In this document: piece by piece, positions 17,553 to 26,180 of the stretch | How the letters are laid out: every line of letters starts with the position of its first letter | How positions within the stretch are numbered: the stretch's first letter is position 1 | Assembly (NCBI RefSeq): GCF_013409345.1 | Contig: NZ_JACCBB010000001.1 | Coordinates: forward strand, 1,116,001-1,180,000 | From: Kineococcus aurantiacus | GTDB taxonomy: Bacteria > Actinomycetota > Actinomycetes > Actinomycetales > Kineococcaceae | DNA length: 64,000 nucleotides | Reading direction: 5' to 3' | The notes under the pieces: generated by a model | Databases searched by the model: none | Told to the model about the DNA's origin: nothing | The model's input: only the letters and a program-made list of their open reading frames with translations | Position numbers and translations under genes: made by a program

Positions 17553-18643
17553 GGGCGACTGCTGAAGGTCGTCTCGTCCACGACCCGTACCGTACGCCGT
17601 CCCTTGCGCCGCAGCAGGTCGCGGGCCACGTGCAGCAGGTGCCGGGCCGCGACGAGGGCGCCGAGCACGACGAGGACCTGGTTGAACCGCTCGAACGTCC
17701 ACTCCTGCGGGCGGGTGGCGGCGAACACCCCCAGGACGAGGGCCGCGGGCGGGCCGGCGACCCGCCAGGCGCGCAGGGTCCGGGCGCTCCACGCGACGTG
17801 CGGCAGCCGCACGCGCGACCACGGCACGAACGCCGCGTAGGTGAGGACGTTCCCCGAGAACCCGATGTTCATCATGAGGAGCACGCCCAGGTGGAACAGG
17901 GCGGCGACGGCGATCCCGGCGCGCCACCACCACCAGTTCAGGACGGCGAGCACGAGCAGCCCCTCGAGCAGCACGGTGGCGACGTCGAGGGACTCCCAGA
18001 ACCACCGGCTGTCCAGGTGCACGAAGGAGCGGGCCAGCAGTTCGGTGCGGTCGTTGGCGTAGTACTGGTTGAACATGACGCCCTGGACGGCCTGCGTCGC
18101 GGGTGAGAGCCACCCGGACAGCAGCTTCGGCACGGCCGCGGTGAGGAACCCCAGGCCGACGAGCAGGGCCAGCAGCCGCAGCGGCCACTGCGGTGTCGCC
18201 GGGGCCGGGCCGCGGCGGCGCAGCGCGTCGACCGACACCGCGTCGCCCCAGCGGGCGAAGGCCATGACGACGGGCACGAGCAGCGTGAAGATCGTGTGGT
18301 CGATCTTCCCGAGGCTGTAGCCGGTGCCGTAGCCCAGCAGCAGCGCGCAGGCCAGGACGACCGAGGCCGTTCGGGTGGCGAACCCCACGAGCAGGAACGC
18401 GGCGGCGACGCCCACGACGACCTCGAGGCCGTGCAGGACGGCGGCCGGCGGGACGGCGTGCAGCAGGGCGAAGGGGCCGGGCGGGCCGTCGACGAAGGAG
18501 TCGGGGAACGCGCTGACCCACGCGAAGTCGCGGGGCGACAGGAGCAGGACGAGGGCGAACAGGACCCGGTAGCGGCCCAGGTCGACGGCGGTCAGGTCGC
18601 CGCGGCCGGCCCAGGCGTCGAACCGGGCGGCGAGCCGGTTCAC
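17549..18643 (-). CDS. HTTM-domain membrane protein (gamma-carboxylase-like)
   Basis: A 364-residue protein with about eight membrane helices. The GTG at 18643 overlaps the stop of the upstream gene. LGRYRVLFALVLLLSPRDF, YGTGYSLGKIDHTIFTLLVPVVMAFARWGDAVSVDAL and FNQYYANDRTELLARSF fit the HTTM (horizontally transferred transmembrane) family, distantly related to vitamin K-dependent gamma-carboxylase. Bacterial members have no proven role. Position 2 of a coupled three-gene unit (small anchored protein, HTTM, FAD oxidoreductase). Confidence 0.8.
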   Translation of the reverse strand: MNRLAARFDAWAGRGDLTAVDLGRYRVLFALVLLLSPRDFAWVSAFPDSFVDGPPGPFALLHAVPPAAVLHGLEVVVGVAAAFLLVGFATRTASVVLACALLLGYGTGYSLGKIDHTIFTLLVPVVMAFARWGDAVSVDALRRRGPAPATPQWPLRLLALLVGLGFLTAAVPKLLSGWLSPATQAVQGVMFNQYYANDRTELLARSFVHLDSRWFWESLDVATVLLEGLLVLAVLNWWWWRAGIAVAALFHLGVLLMMNIGFSGNVLTYAAFVPWSRVRLPHVAWSARTLRAWRVAGPPAALVLGVFAATRPQEWTFERFNQVLVVLGALVAARHLLHVARDLLRRKGRRTVRVVDETTFSSRP

Positions 18644-19122
18644 GAGGCGCCCCCGAGGTCGACGTGGACGTGCCGGCCCTCGCGCAGCACGGTGCGGCTG
18701 CCGTCCTGCACGGAGTACCCCACCTGCTGCCACTGCACGTCGAAGGCCGTGACGGTGCCCTCCGGGTCGTCGGCCCACCGCTGCCGCAACCAGGCGACGG
18801 TGCGCGGGTCCTCGGCGGTGCGCTGGTCGCGGAACCCGCGCAGCAGGACGTACCGGGGCAGGATCCCCGTGGGCGGCAGCGCCTCCTCGACGGGGATCCT
18901 GCGCGTGTGGCCGTCGGCGTAGCCGAGGTGGATCACGGCCTCGGTCGTCGTGGCCCGCCCGCCCGTCAAGGGCACGCCCCCGAAGGAGGGCTGGTACAGC
19001 CCCGGGTAGGGCTCCCCGGCCAGTTCGCGCACGGCCACCTGCACCGGCAGCGCGAGCACGGCCAGCGCGAAGACCCCCCGGACCGCACGGCGTCGGATGG
19101 TAGGACTCCCCCAAGTCACCAC
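18640..19122 (-). CDS. Small membrane-anchored protein paired with HTTM protein
   Basis: A 160-residue protein. The GTG at 19122 is preferred over the ATG at 19143 because a -10-like TAAGGT (19135-19130) lies exactly seven bases before it. Residues about 15-35 (GVFALAVLALPVQVAV) form one anchor helix; the rest (QPSFGGVPLTGGRAT, HLGYADGHTRRIPVEEALPP, VLRGFRDQRTAEDP) should face outside. I do not recognise the family. The coupled downstream HTTM gene suggests it is a partner or substrate of that protein. It resembles the extra-membrane part found next to HTTM genes in other actinobacteria, from memory only. Confidence 0.7.
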   Translation of the reverse strand: MVTWGSPTIRRRAVRGVFALAVLALPVQVAVRELAGEPYPGLYQPSFGGVPLTGGRATTTEAVIHLGYADGHTRRIPVEEALPPTGILPRYVLLRGFRDQRTAEDPRTVAWLRQRWADDPEGTVTAFDVQWQQVGYSVQDGSRTVLREGRHVHVDLGGAS

Positions 19123-19323
19123 GCTGCGCACCTTAGGCCTCACGCAGGGTTGTTGTCTGGGGGTTGCGGGAACCGGGTCCGGGACGGGGACGAGCGGTCG
19201 ACGACCGCGGCGCAGGCCCCCACCCCGGGTGGTGCGTCCCGGCCCGCCGAGTCGACCCGGTCCAGGTGTCGAGGCGGAGCGGTACCGCCGTCCGTCGGAT
19301 CGCCCAACGGCGCGGGACGGGCC

Positions 19324-20181
19324 CTACGCGCGCCCCAGCACCTCACCGGCCGCGACGCGCCACCGGTCCTCCCAGTCCCCGATCGGCTCGACCCCGGCCG
19401 CGGCGAGCGCCGCCGTGCCCAGCACCGAGAACGCCGGCCGCGGCGCGGGGCGGACGAACTCGGCGCTCGTGACGGGTTTCACCTCGACGTCGCCCAGCCC
19501 CGCCGAGGCCACGACCGTGCGCGCGAACTCGAACCAGGAGCAGCGCCCCGCCGACACCGCGTGGTAGGTGCCCGCCGGGGCCGCGGCCTCGACCAGCCGC
19601 AGCGCCAGGTCCGCCACGTCGCGGGTCCAGGTGGGCTGGCCGACCTGGTCGTCGACGACGGACAGCGCGCCGCGCTCGCGGCCGAACCGCACCATCGTCT
19701 TGGGGAAGCAGCCGCCGTGGGCCCCGTACAGCCAGGCGGTGCGCAGGACGAGGGCGTCGGCCCCGCCGGCCCGCACGGCCCACTCCCCCGCGGCCTTGGT
19801 GCGCCCGTACGCGCTGCGGGGCGCGACGGGGGCGTCCTCGGCGTACGGCTCGGTGGCGGTGCCGTCGAAGACGTAGTCGGTGGAGACGTGCACGTACCGC
19901 GCCCCGGCGGCCCGGGCCGCGTCGGCCAGGTTGCGGGCCCCGACGGCGTTGACGGCGAACGCGGTCGCCTCGTCGGTCTCGGCGGCGTCGACGGCCGTGT
20001 ACGCCGTGGCGTTGAGGACGACGTCGGCGGCGGCCTCGCGCACGACCGCCCGCGCGGCGGCCGCGTCGGTGACGTCGAGCTGCGCCCGCGTGAGGGCGAC
20101 CACCTCGTGCCCCGCCCCGCCGAGGACGTCCACGACGTCCGTCCCGAGCATCCCGCCCGCTCCTGCCACGACCCAGCGCAC
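19324..20181 (-). CDS. rmlD: dTDP-4-dehydrorhamnose reductase RmlD
   Basis: A 285-residue short-chain reductase making dTDP-L-rhamnose, the last step. The GTG at 20181 follows GGGAGGG and gives VRWVVAGAGGMLGTDVV, the NADPH-binding start. VNATAYTAVDAAETDEATAFAVNAVGARNLA, HVSTDYVFDG and YGRTKAAGEWAV carry the RmlD signature and catalytic YxxxK. The C-terminal PRPAFSVLGT is also typical. Divergent from rmlC across a 93-base spacer, and about 4 kb from the rmlBA pair. Confidence 0.94.
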   Translation of the reverse strand: MRWVVAGAGGMLGTDVVDVLGGAGHEVVALTRAQLDVTDAAAARAVVREAAADVVLNATAYTAVDAAETDEATAFAVNAVGARNLADAARAAGARYVHVSTDYVFDGTATEPYAEDAPVAPRSAYGRTKAAGEWAVRAGGADALVLRTAWLYGAHGGCFPKTMVRFGRERGALSVVDDQVGQPTWTRDVADLALRLVEAAAPAGTYHAVSAGRCSWFEFARTVVASAGLGDVEVKPVTSAEFVRPAPRPAFSVLGTAALAAAGVEPIGDWEDRWRVAAGEVLGRA

Positions 20182-20261
20182 GTGCGTCCCTCCCGGTGTC
20201 CGACCGTCCGGGCGCAGCCTACGGTGACCGCCCGAGCACGGACAGCCCCCACCGCGCTGGG

Positions 20262-20267
20262 TAGTCT
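20262..20267 (+). promoter_or_regulatory. -10 box (TAGTCT) for leaderless rmlC
   Basis: TAGTCT lies seven bases before the GTG at 20275, so transcription should begin at the start codon itself. No ribosome site is seen upstream. One of about a dozen such TANNNT boxes in the window. Confidence 0.5.
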
Positions 20268-20274
20268 CCGGCGC

Positions 20275-20895
20275 GTGCAGACACGAGAACTCACCGTCCC
20301 CGGTGCCTGGGAGTTCACCCCGCGCCAGTTCGGCGACGACCGCGGGACGTTCATGGAGTGGTTCACCACCGACGCCTTCACCGGGCGGACCGGCCACGAC
20401 CTCGCGCTGGCCCAGGCGAACTGCTCGGTCTCGGCCGCGGGGGTCCTGCGCGGCGTCCACTACGCCGACGTGCCGCCGGGGCAGGCGAAGTACGTGTTCT
20501 GCGCGGCCGGGGCGGTGCTCGACGTCGTCGTGGACCTGCGCGTCGGCTCGCCCACGTTCGGGCGCTGGGACTCGGTGCTGCTCGACGACGTCGACCGCCG
20601 CGCGGTGTACCTGTCCGAGGGCCTGGGCCACGCGTTCCTGTCGCTGGCCGACGGGTCCACCGTCGTCTACCTGTGCTCGCAGGGGTACGCCCCCGACCGC
20701 GAGCACGGCGTGCACCCGCTCGACCCGGAACTGGGCATCGACTGGCCCACCACCGGCCGCGACGGGCAGCCGCTGGAGTTCACGCTGTCCGGCAAGGACG
20801 AGCAGGCCCCCACGCTGCAGCAGGCCCTGGAGGCCGGGGCGCTGCCGCGCGCCGACGAGGTCGCGCGGTTCGTCGCGGGGCTGCGCGTCAGCTGA
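20275..20895 (+). CDS. rmlC: dTDP-4-dehydrorhamnose 3,5-epimerase RmlC
   Basis: A 206-residue cupin. ELTVPGAWEFTPRQFGDDRGTFMEWF, LAQANCSVSAAGVLRGVHYADVPPGQAKYV (holding the catalytic histidine in RGVHY) and VVDLRVGSPTFGRWDSVLLDD are the family blocks; LSEGLGHAFLSLADGSTVVYLCSQGY carries the active-site tyrosine region. It inverts C3 and C5 of the 4-keto sugar before RmlD. It overlaps the convergent glycosyltransferase stop by 8 bases. Confidence 0.95.
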   Translation: MQTRELTVPGAWEFTPRQFGDDRGTFMEWFTTDAFTGRTGHDLALAQANCSVSAAGVLRGVHYADVPPGQAKYVFCAAGAVLDVVVDLRVGSPTFGRWDSVLLDDVDRRAVYLSEGLGHAFLSLADGSTVVYLCSQGYAPDREHGVHPLDPELGIDWPTTGRDGQPLEFTLSGKDEQAPTLQQALEAGALPRADEVARFVAGLRVS

Positions 20896-22018
20896 GCCCG
20901 AGCAGGTCGCGCCAGCGGTCCCCGCGCGCGGCCCACGTGTGGCGCCCGGCGAACTCCCGCCGGGCGTCCGCGGCGGACGGGTCGTCCCCGGCGGCCGCCG
21001 CGACGGCGGCCTCGCCGAACTTCGCCGGGTCGGCGGCCAGGTCGTCGACGACGCTCACGCCGGGGGCGTCCAGCCAGTCCAGCGCCTCCAGCCGGGTCGA
21101 GACGACGGGCAGCCCCGCCGCGAGGTACTCCAGCACCTTCAGCGGGAAGCTGGCCTGGTTGAACTCCGAGAGCGTGTACGGCATCAGCCCCACCGACGCG
21201 CGCGCCAGCACCTGCGAGACCTCCTGCGGCGCACGGGGTCCCAGCCAGTGGACCCGCGGGTGGCCGAGCAGTTCGCGCCAGGCGCCGTCCTGGGTGAAGG
21301 TGGGCTGGCGGGGGCCGACGACGACGAGGTCGAGCCCGGCGGCGACCACCGCGCGGAAACCCCCGAGGTCGATCCGGTCGGACACCATGCCCAGGAACAC
21401 CGCGAACGGGCCCGCGGGCAGGTCCAGCGGGGCGGTGGCCGGCGCCGTGAGCTCGGCCCCCGCGGGCACGAGGTGGGCCTGGCGCCCCTGCGCGGCGCAC
21501 AGCCGCTGCAGCCGGGGCGAGACGACGACCACCTCGTCGGCCAGGGCCAGGCTGCGGTCGCGGCCGCGCCGCAGCCGCTCGGCGGGGACCCCGACGAGCC
21601 CGGCCCCGGCGACGTAGTCGTCCTTGACGAGGAACGCCGTGCGGGCCCCGAACGCCCGCGCCAGCGCCCGCAGCGGCCGGCCCACGTTCTGCGCCGAGGC
21701 CAGCGCCCGCGGGCGGCGGCGCTCGCGCACCGCGGCCGCCAGGACCGTCGCCGCGACGACCGGCGCGTTGAGGTGGTGCAGCCCCCGGCGGCGGCTGGCG
21801 GGCAGCACCCAGGGCGTCACGACGCGCACGCCGCCGGGGGCCGGCACCCGGCGCGCGGGCAGTCGCAGCCCGTCGCCCTTCGTCCACACGGCCGTGGGCG
21901 GCTGGACGAACAGCACGTCGTGGGTGCGGGCCAGTTCCCCGGCCAGGCGCTGCTCGTACAGCCGGTGCCCCTCGAAGGCCGTGCTGGACAGGACGACGAC
22001 CAGGGGCCGGCCGCTCAC
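20888..22018 (-). CDS. Glycosyltransferase (GT-B fold, GT4/GT1-like)
   Basis: A 376-residue GT-B enzyme; the GTG at 22018 overlaps the previous stop. The N-terminal half starts PLVVVLSSTAFEGHRLYEQRLAGELARTHDVLFV. In the C-terminal half, FAVFLGMVSDRIDLGGFRAV, VHWLGPRAPQEVSQVLARASVGLMPY and FPLKVLEYLAAGLPVVSTRLEAL form the donor-sugar site (E in LEYLAAG). Similar to UDP-galactopyranose/teichuronic-type transferases. Last gene in a coupled block (25114 to 20888) of two GT-B enzymes, a pyruvyltransferase and a GT2. Likely builds the EPS repeat unit; sugar specificity is unknown. Confidence 0.85.
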   Translation of the reverse strand: MSGRPLVVVLSSTAFEGHRLYEQRLAGELARTHDVLFVQPPTAVWTKGDGLRLPARRVPAPGGVRVVTPWVLPASRRRGLHHLNAPVVAATVLAAAVRERRRPRALASAQNVGRPLRALARAFGARTAFLVKDDYVAGAGLVGVPAERLRRGRDRSLALADEVVVVSPRLQRLCAAQGRQAHLVPAGAELTAPATAPLDLPAGPFAVFLGMVSDRIDLGGFRAVVAAGLDLVVVGPRQPTFTQDGAWRELLGHPRVHWLGPRAPQEVSQVLARASVGLMPYTLSEFNQASFPLKVLEYLAAGLPVVSTRLEALDWLDAPGVSVVDDLAADPAKFGEAAVAAAAGDDPSAADARREFAGRHTWAARGDRWRDLLGLS

Positions 22019-23082
22019 GCCGCCTCCCGGACCAGCCGGGCCAGGTCGGCGGCCATCCGCGCCGTCGAGAAGCGCTCGCGGACCCGCTGCGCCGCGGCAC
22101 GTCCCATCGCCGCGGCGCGCTCGGGGTCGGCCAGCAGGCCCGTGACGGCCTCGGCCAGCGCGTCGGCGTCCCCGGGCGGGACGAGCAGCCCCGTCTCGCC
22201 GTCGGCGACGTAGTCCGCCATGCCGGGCGTGCCGGTGACGACGACGGGAACGCCGCAGGCCATGGCCTCCAGTGAGGCCGTCAGGCCCGAGCAGTGCACG
22301 TTCGGCACGAGCGGCACGACGACGACCCGGGCGCGCCGGTACACCTGCTCGCGCAGCGCGACGTGGTCGAGCTGGACGGTGCGGCTGCGCGGGCCCGCCG
22401 GGACCGGCCGGCTGGTGGCGGCGGTCAGCTCCGCGCCCGGGACCGCGCGCAGGACCCGCGGCCACGCGGCGGCCAGCGTCGCGTAGTCGCGGTGCCGGTC
22501 GTTGCCGACCGAGGCCACCAGCTCCCCCGCGGGCGGCTCGTCGCGCTCGGTCCAGAAGTCGGTATCGACGCCCTGCGGCACGAGCTGGACCTGCGGGGCG
22601 CGCAGCCCCCAGCGCTCCAGCACCGGCAGCTGGGCCGAGGACAGCACGAACAACCGTCCCGCCCGCGGCAGGTAGCGCCGGGTGACCGCCTGCGCCGCAG
22701 CCGATCCCCCGTCGGTGGCCCAGACGACGCCGGAGACCACCGGCCGGGAGCGGCCCACCGCGGCCAGGGCGGGGACGCCGAGGCGTTCCTCCCACGTCAG
22801 CAGCGGGTCCGACCCGCGCCAGGAGGGGCCGCCGAACCGCAGGCCGTCCAGCAGCTTGCCGGACACCCGCTCCAGCGGGCGCGGGACGCCCACGTCGAGC
22901 AGGTTCGGCGCCAGGTCGTGGGCGGCCAGCCGGTCCAGGCCGTAGGGGAAGCGGTCCGGCACGAGCCCGGCGGCGTGCCGCTGCGGCCAGCCGCGCGTGT
23001 GGGCCGAGGCGACGGCCACGTCGACGGCGCGGGGCCCGCCGGTGCGCGCGCGGGTCCCGGCGGTGTCGGGCTGCGCGCTCAC
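22015..23082 (-). CDS. Glycosyltransferase family 4
   Basis: A 355-residue GT-B enzyme. The GTG at 23082 overlaps the pyruvyltransferase stop (GTGA). The middle has QLVPQGVDTDFWTE, followed by SVGNDRHRDYATLAAAWPRVL and VVPLVPNVHCSGLTASLEAMACGVPVVVTGTPGMADYVADGETGLLVPPGD, the classic GT4 donor site with the SLEAMACG motif. Cytosolic, acting on a lipid-linked intermediate at the membrane. Between the pyruvyltransferase and another GT in the same coupled block. Confidence 0.87.
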   Translation of the reverse strand: MSAQPDTAGTRARTGGPRAVDVAVASAHTRGWPQRHAAGLVPDRFPYGLDRLAAHDLAPNLLDVGVPRPLERVSGKLLDGLRFGGPSWRGSDPLLTWEERLGVPALAAVGRSRPVVSGVVWATDGGSAAAQAVTRRYLPRAGRLFVLSSAQLPVLERWGLRAPQVQLVPQGVDTDFWTERDEPPAGELVASVGNDRHRDYATLAAAWPRVLRAVPGAELTAATSRPVPAGPRSRTVQLDHVALREQVYRRARVVVVPLVPNVHCSGLTASLEAMACGVPVVVTGTPGMADYVADGETGLLVPPGDADALAEAVTGLLADPERAAAMGRAAAQRVRERFSTARMAADLARLVREAA

Positions 23083-24131
23083 CCGGCGGCCCGGACCTGC
23101 TCGGCGGCGGCGGGGAACTCGCGCAGCAGCCCGCGCGCGGCCTCGACCGCCTCGTCGGCCGTCGTCGCCGTGCGGGTCAGGACGCTGTCGGCGGTCCAGG
23201 CCTCGCGGAAGTCGGCGATCTTGCCGTAGGAGTTGTCCAGGACCACGTGCGGGATCCCCAGCAGCAGGCACAGGATGTGCCCGTGCAGGCGGTCGGTGAT
23301 GACGACCCGGCCGCGGCTGAAGGTGCGCACGCCCGCCTGCAGGTTCTGCCGGGCCATCGCGTCGTAGGTGGCGCGCAGCACCGGCTGCGTCAGCCGGGAC
23401 GTGGCGGCGCTCTCCACCCGGCGGACCGCGCCGACCGTGCGGCGCTTGAGCGTCCAGGCGCGGTGGTCGAAGGCGTGCGTCCCCCAGTCGGTGACGGTCA
23501 TCCCGGCGGCGCGGAACGTCGCGGCGTGCCCGACGCCCTCGCGGTCGTCGCGCATGAGGCACAGGACGTCGACCTCGGCGGGACCGGTGCGCGCCAGCGG
23601 CCCCAGGCCGAAGGCGGCGTCGGGCACGAGGCTGACGGCGGCGTCGGGGAACATCCGCTCGGCCTCGGCCAGCGACCGGCGGTCGCGGACCATGAGGTGC
23701 AGGTCGCGGTGGGCGCGCAGGGCGGCCGAACCGGCGGCGGCCCCGGCCGGGTCGGAGTACCAGATCGACTGCGGCAGCTGCACGATGCGCTGGTCGGGGA
23801 AGCGGCGGGCGACGTCCTCGCGGAACCGCTGGTAGTCCGGCCAGACGTCGCCGAAGTTCCCGCCGCCGTGCAGCAGGACCGGGTGCGCGCCGTTGCGGGC
23901 GCGCAGGGCGCCCGGGACGAGGGAGTGGTGCTCGCAGGCGTAGTCGACGCGGGTCCCGGCCCGCTCCAGCAGAGCCCGCTCACCGAGCCAGATGAGGGAG
24001 TCCCCGACGTTCTTGTGCCCGGGGAAGTCCAGGAGCGCGGCGCGGTCGGAGCCGAGGGCCGCGCTGACGGACTCCTGCCAGCGGGTGCCGAGGCGGTGGA
24101 CGAGGGCCGCATCCGGACGGGTGACGGTCAT
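23079..24131 (-). CDS. Polysaccharide pyruvyl transferase (1)
   Basis: A 350-residue enzyme of the polysaccharide pyruvyl transferase family. LLDFPGHKNVGDSLIWLGE near residue 33, LLHGGGNFGDVWPDYQRFREDV, and GRVVITDRLHGHILCLLLGIPHVVLDNSYGKI (with the conserved R-H-G-H) are the diagnostic motifs. It adds pyruvate from phosphoenolpyruvate as a ketal to a sugar, giving the polymer negative charge. Coupled by ATGA/GTGA overlaps to its neighbours. A second, diverged copy lies at 36720-37727. Confidence 0.9.
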   Translation of the reverse strand: MTVTRPDAALVHRLGTRWQESVSAALGSDRAALLDFPGHKNVGDSLIWLGERALLERAGTRVDYACEHHSLVPGALRARNGAHPVLLHGGGNFGDVWPDYQRFREDVARRFPDQRIVQLPQSIWYSDPAGAAAGSAALRAHRDLHLMVRDRRSLAEAERMFPDAAVSLVPDAAFGLGPLARTGPAEVDVLCLMRDDREGVGHAATFRAAGMTVTDWGTHAFDHRAWTLKRRTVGAVRRVESAATSRLTQPVLRATYDAMARQNLQAGVRTFSRGRVVITDRLHGHILCLLLGIPHVVLDNSYGKIADFREAWTADSVLTRTATTADEAVEAARGLLREFPAAAEQVRAAG

Positions 24132-25114
24132 GCCGGGAGTGTAGGGGGACGACCACTGCCGGTCACCGGCCTGCCGCTGCGCAGCGCGCTGCGCAGGTTC
24201 ACGCCCACGAACAGCACCCGGGCCGTGGTGTGCGCCAGCAGGTACCGGGCGCGGCGCCCCGGGGAGGTGAGGACCCCGTCGCGGACGGGCGGCCGCACGA
24301 CCGCCTGCCCGGCCAGCCGCACGTGCGCGGCGGCCACCCCCGCGAAGTGGCGGCGCCCGCGGCCGCGGGCGGTGTCGACGTCGCACCGGCCCCGGGCCAC
24401 CCGCAGCGTCTTGGACACCATCGCCGGCCAGGTCGAGCGGGCCGGGTGGTGCACCACGGCGTCCGCGGCGTAGCCCTGCGCCCCGCCGTGCGCCCGCACC
24501 CGCTGCCCCCACTCGGCGTCCCCGCGCGAGGTCAGGGAGGCGTCGAACGGGCCCACCTCGGCCAGCGTCGAGCGCCAGGTGAGGAGGTTGGCGGTCACGG
24601 CGAAGTGCTGCTTGGCCAGGTACTCCTGCTGCGGGAAGGCGTGGGCCGCCTCGTACAGCTCCCACGCGGTCCGCGGCGTGCCGCCGGCGAAGGTCAGCTC
24701 CACCGCTCCCCCGACCATGGCGACGCCGGTCCCGGTGCGCCGCAGCGCCTCCACCCCGCGCGTGAGCCAGTCCGGCTCGGGCGTGCAGTCGGCGTCGGTG
24801 AAGGCGACCACCTCGACGGGTCCGGCGGTGGGCCCGGCGGTGGGGTCGTCCTCCAGCGCGGCCAGGGCGCGGTTGCGGGCGCGGTAGGAGCCGGGGACCG
24901 GTTCGGACAGCAGGGCGAAGCGGGCGTCGTCGGGCAGCGCGGGGGCCAGGTCCGCCGTGGAGGCGTTGTCGACCACGAGGACCCGCACCGGGCCGGGGTA
25001 GTCCTGGTCGCGCAGGGCCCGCAGGCAGCGTCCCAGCTCGGCCACCCCGGCCGGCCCGGAGGCGTGCGCGGGCACGACGACGGCCACGGCGGGCCAGGTG
25101 GAGGAGGTGGTCAC
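24128..25114 (-). CDS. Glycosyltransferase family 2
   Basis: A 328-residue GT-A enzyme (GTG at 25114, first gene of a four-gene coupled block). VAVVVPAHASGPAG opens the fold, VLVVDNASTADL and VVAFTDADCTPEPDWLTRGVEAL carry the nucleotide and metal-binding DxD region, and LTSRGDAEWGQRVRAHGG is the typical acceptor region with the catalytic D. A short PTAGPTAGP repeat sits between. The C-terminal part has no long hydrophobic helix. Probably adds a sugar to the EPS unit. Confidence 0.86.
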   Translation of the reverse strand: MTTSSTWPAVAVVVPAHASGPAGVAELGRCLRALRDQDYPGPVRVLVVDNASTADLAPALPDDARFALLSEPVPGSYRARNRALAALEDDPTAGPTAGPVEVVAFTDADCTPEPDWLTRGVEALRRTGTGVAMVGGAVELTFAGGTPRTAWELYEAAHAFPQQEYLAKQHFAVTANLLTWRSTLAEVGPFDASLTSRGDAEWGQRVRAHGGAQGYAADAVVHHPARSTWPAMVSKTLRVARGRCDVDTARGRGRRHFAGVAAAHVRLAGQAVVRPPVRDGVLTSPGRRARYLLAHTTARVLFVGVNLRSALRSGRPVTGSGRPPTLPA

Positions 25115-25242
25115 GGGGGCGGATCCTGCTACGCCTCGTCGCCGCCGTGCAACGCAGCGTCGGTCGGGGGTCCACCGACCTCGATGACCGAGAGCGACCG
25201 GTGTGCGACGATGCGCGCACCGCCGCCGACGGAGGGAGACAC

Positions 25243-26154
25243 ATGTCGACGCCCGAGTCGGCGCCGCACGCCACGAGCACGACGCAGGCCCCCGCGCCCG
25301 CCGCCACGGCCCCCTTCGTCGACGTGGTCGTCCCCGTCAAGGACGACCCGCGGCTGGAGGGCTGCGTGCGGGCCCTGCTGGCCCAGGACCACCCCGCCGA
25401 CCGGTTCCGGGTCATCGTCGCCGACAACGGCTCCGCCGACCCCCGCCTGGACCTGGCCGACCTCGACCCGCGCGTCAGCGTCGTCGTCGAACCCCGCCCC
25501 GGCTCCTACGCCGCGCGCAACGCCGCGGTCCGGCTGGCCCGCGGCGACGTCCTGGCCTTCACCGACTCCGACACCGTCCCGGACCCGGCGTGGCTGTCCG
25601 GGGCCGTGCGCGCCCTGCGCTCGGGCGCCGACATCGTCGCCGGGCGGGTCCGGGTCTACCCGCGCGACCCCGCCCGCCCCCACCCCGTGGAGGCCTTCGA
25701 GGTCGTCAACGCCTTCCGGCAGGACCGCACCGTGCCGCGCGGTTTCGCCGTGACGGCCAACGTCGTGGTGCGCCGGGAGGTGTTCGACGCCGTCGGCCCC
25801 TTCAACGACGCGCTGCCCTCAGGCGGGGACGCGGAGTGGTGCGGCCGGGCCGTGGCCGCCGGGTACCGGCTCACCTACGTCGAGGACGCCGTCGTGGCCC
25901 ACCCCGCCCGGGACTCCTACGCCGAGGCGTGGAAGAAGCTGTGCCGGGTCCAGCTCGGGCGGCAGCTGCGGGTCCGGGCCGGGGAGGACCCGCCCGGCGC
26001 CCTGACGCTCAAGGCCTTCGCCCCGCCCCTGGGCTCGCTGGTGCGCGCCGTGCGGGCCCGCGAGCTGACCGGCGCCCGCGCGCGGGCCGCGTACGTCGTC
26101 GGCGCGTTCTACATGCGCTACGGGCGCGCCGCCGCGGCCGTGAAGTACCGCTGA
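25243..26154 (+). CDS. Glycosyltransferase family 2
   Basis: A 303-residue GT-A enzyme. The ATG at 25243 has a strong GGAGGG site 6 bases upstream; the frame further upstream is not used. VDVVVPVKDDPRLEGCVRALLAQDH, VIVADNGSADPRLD, LAFTDSDTVPDPAWLSGAV (DSD metal site) and SGGDAEWCGRAVAAGY are clear GT2 motifs. It is strikingly similar to the divergent GT2 at 24128-25114, so the two may be duplicates. It stands 26 bases before the ABC exporter of the RiPP cluster, so it could decorate either the EPS or the peptide; the first is more usual. Confidence 0.86.
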   Translation: MSTPESAPHATSTTQAPAPAATAPFVDVVVPVKDDPRLEGCVRALLAQDHPADRFRVIVADNGSADPRLDLADLDPRVSVVVEPRPGSYAARNAAVRLARGDVLAFTDSDTVPDPAWLSGAVRALRSGADIVAGRVRVYPRDPARPHPVEAFEVVNAFRQDRTVPRGFAVTANVVVRREVFDAVGPFNDALPSGGDAEWCGRAVAAGYRLTYVEDAVVAHPARDSYAEAWKKLCRVQLGRQLRVRAGEDPPGALTLKAFAPPLGSLVRAVRARELTGARARAAYVVGAFYMRYGRAAAAVKYR

Positions 26155-26180
26155 GACCGCCGGGAAGCCCGGGACGACCC

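Noticed and set aside
25243-26154. Dedicated RiPP glycosyltransferase
   Set aside because: It precedes the exporter by 26 bases, but the closest relative is the EPS-type GT2 next door, so a role in EPS is at least as likely.
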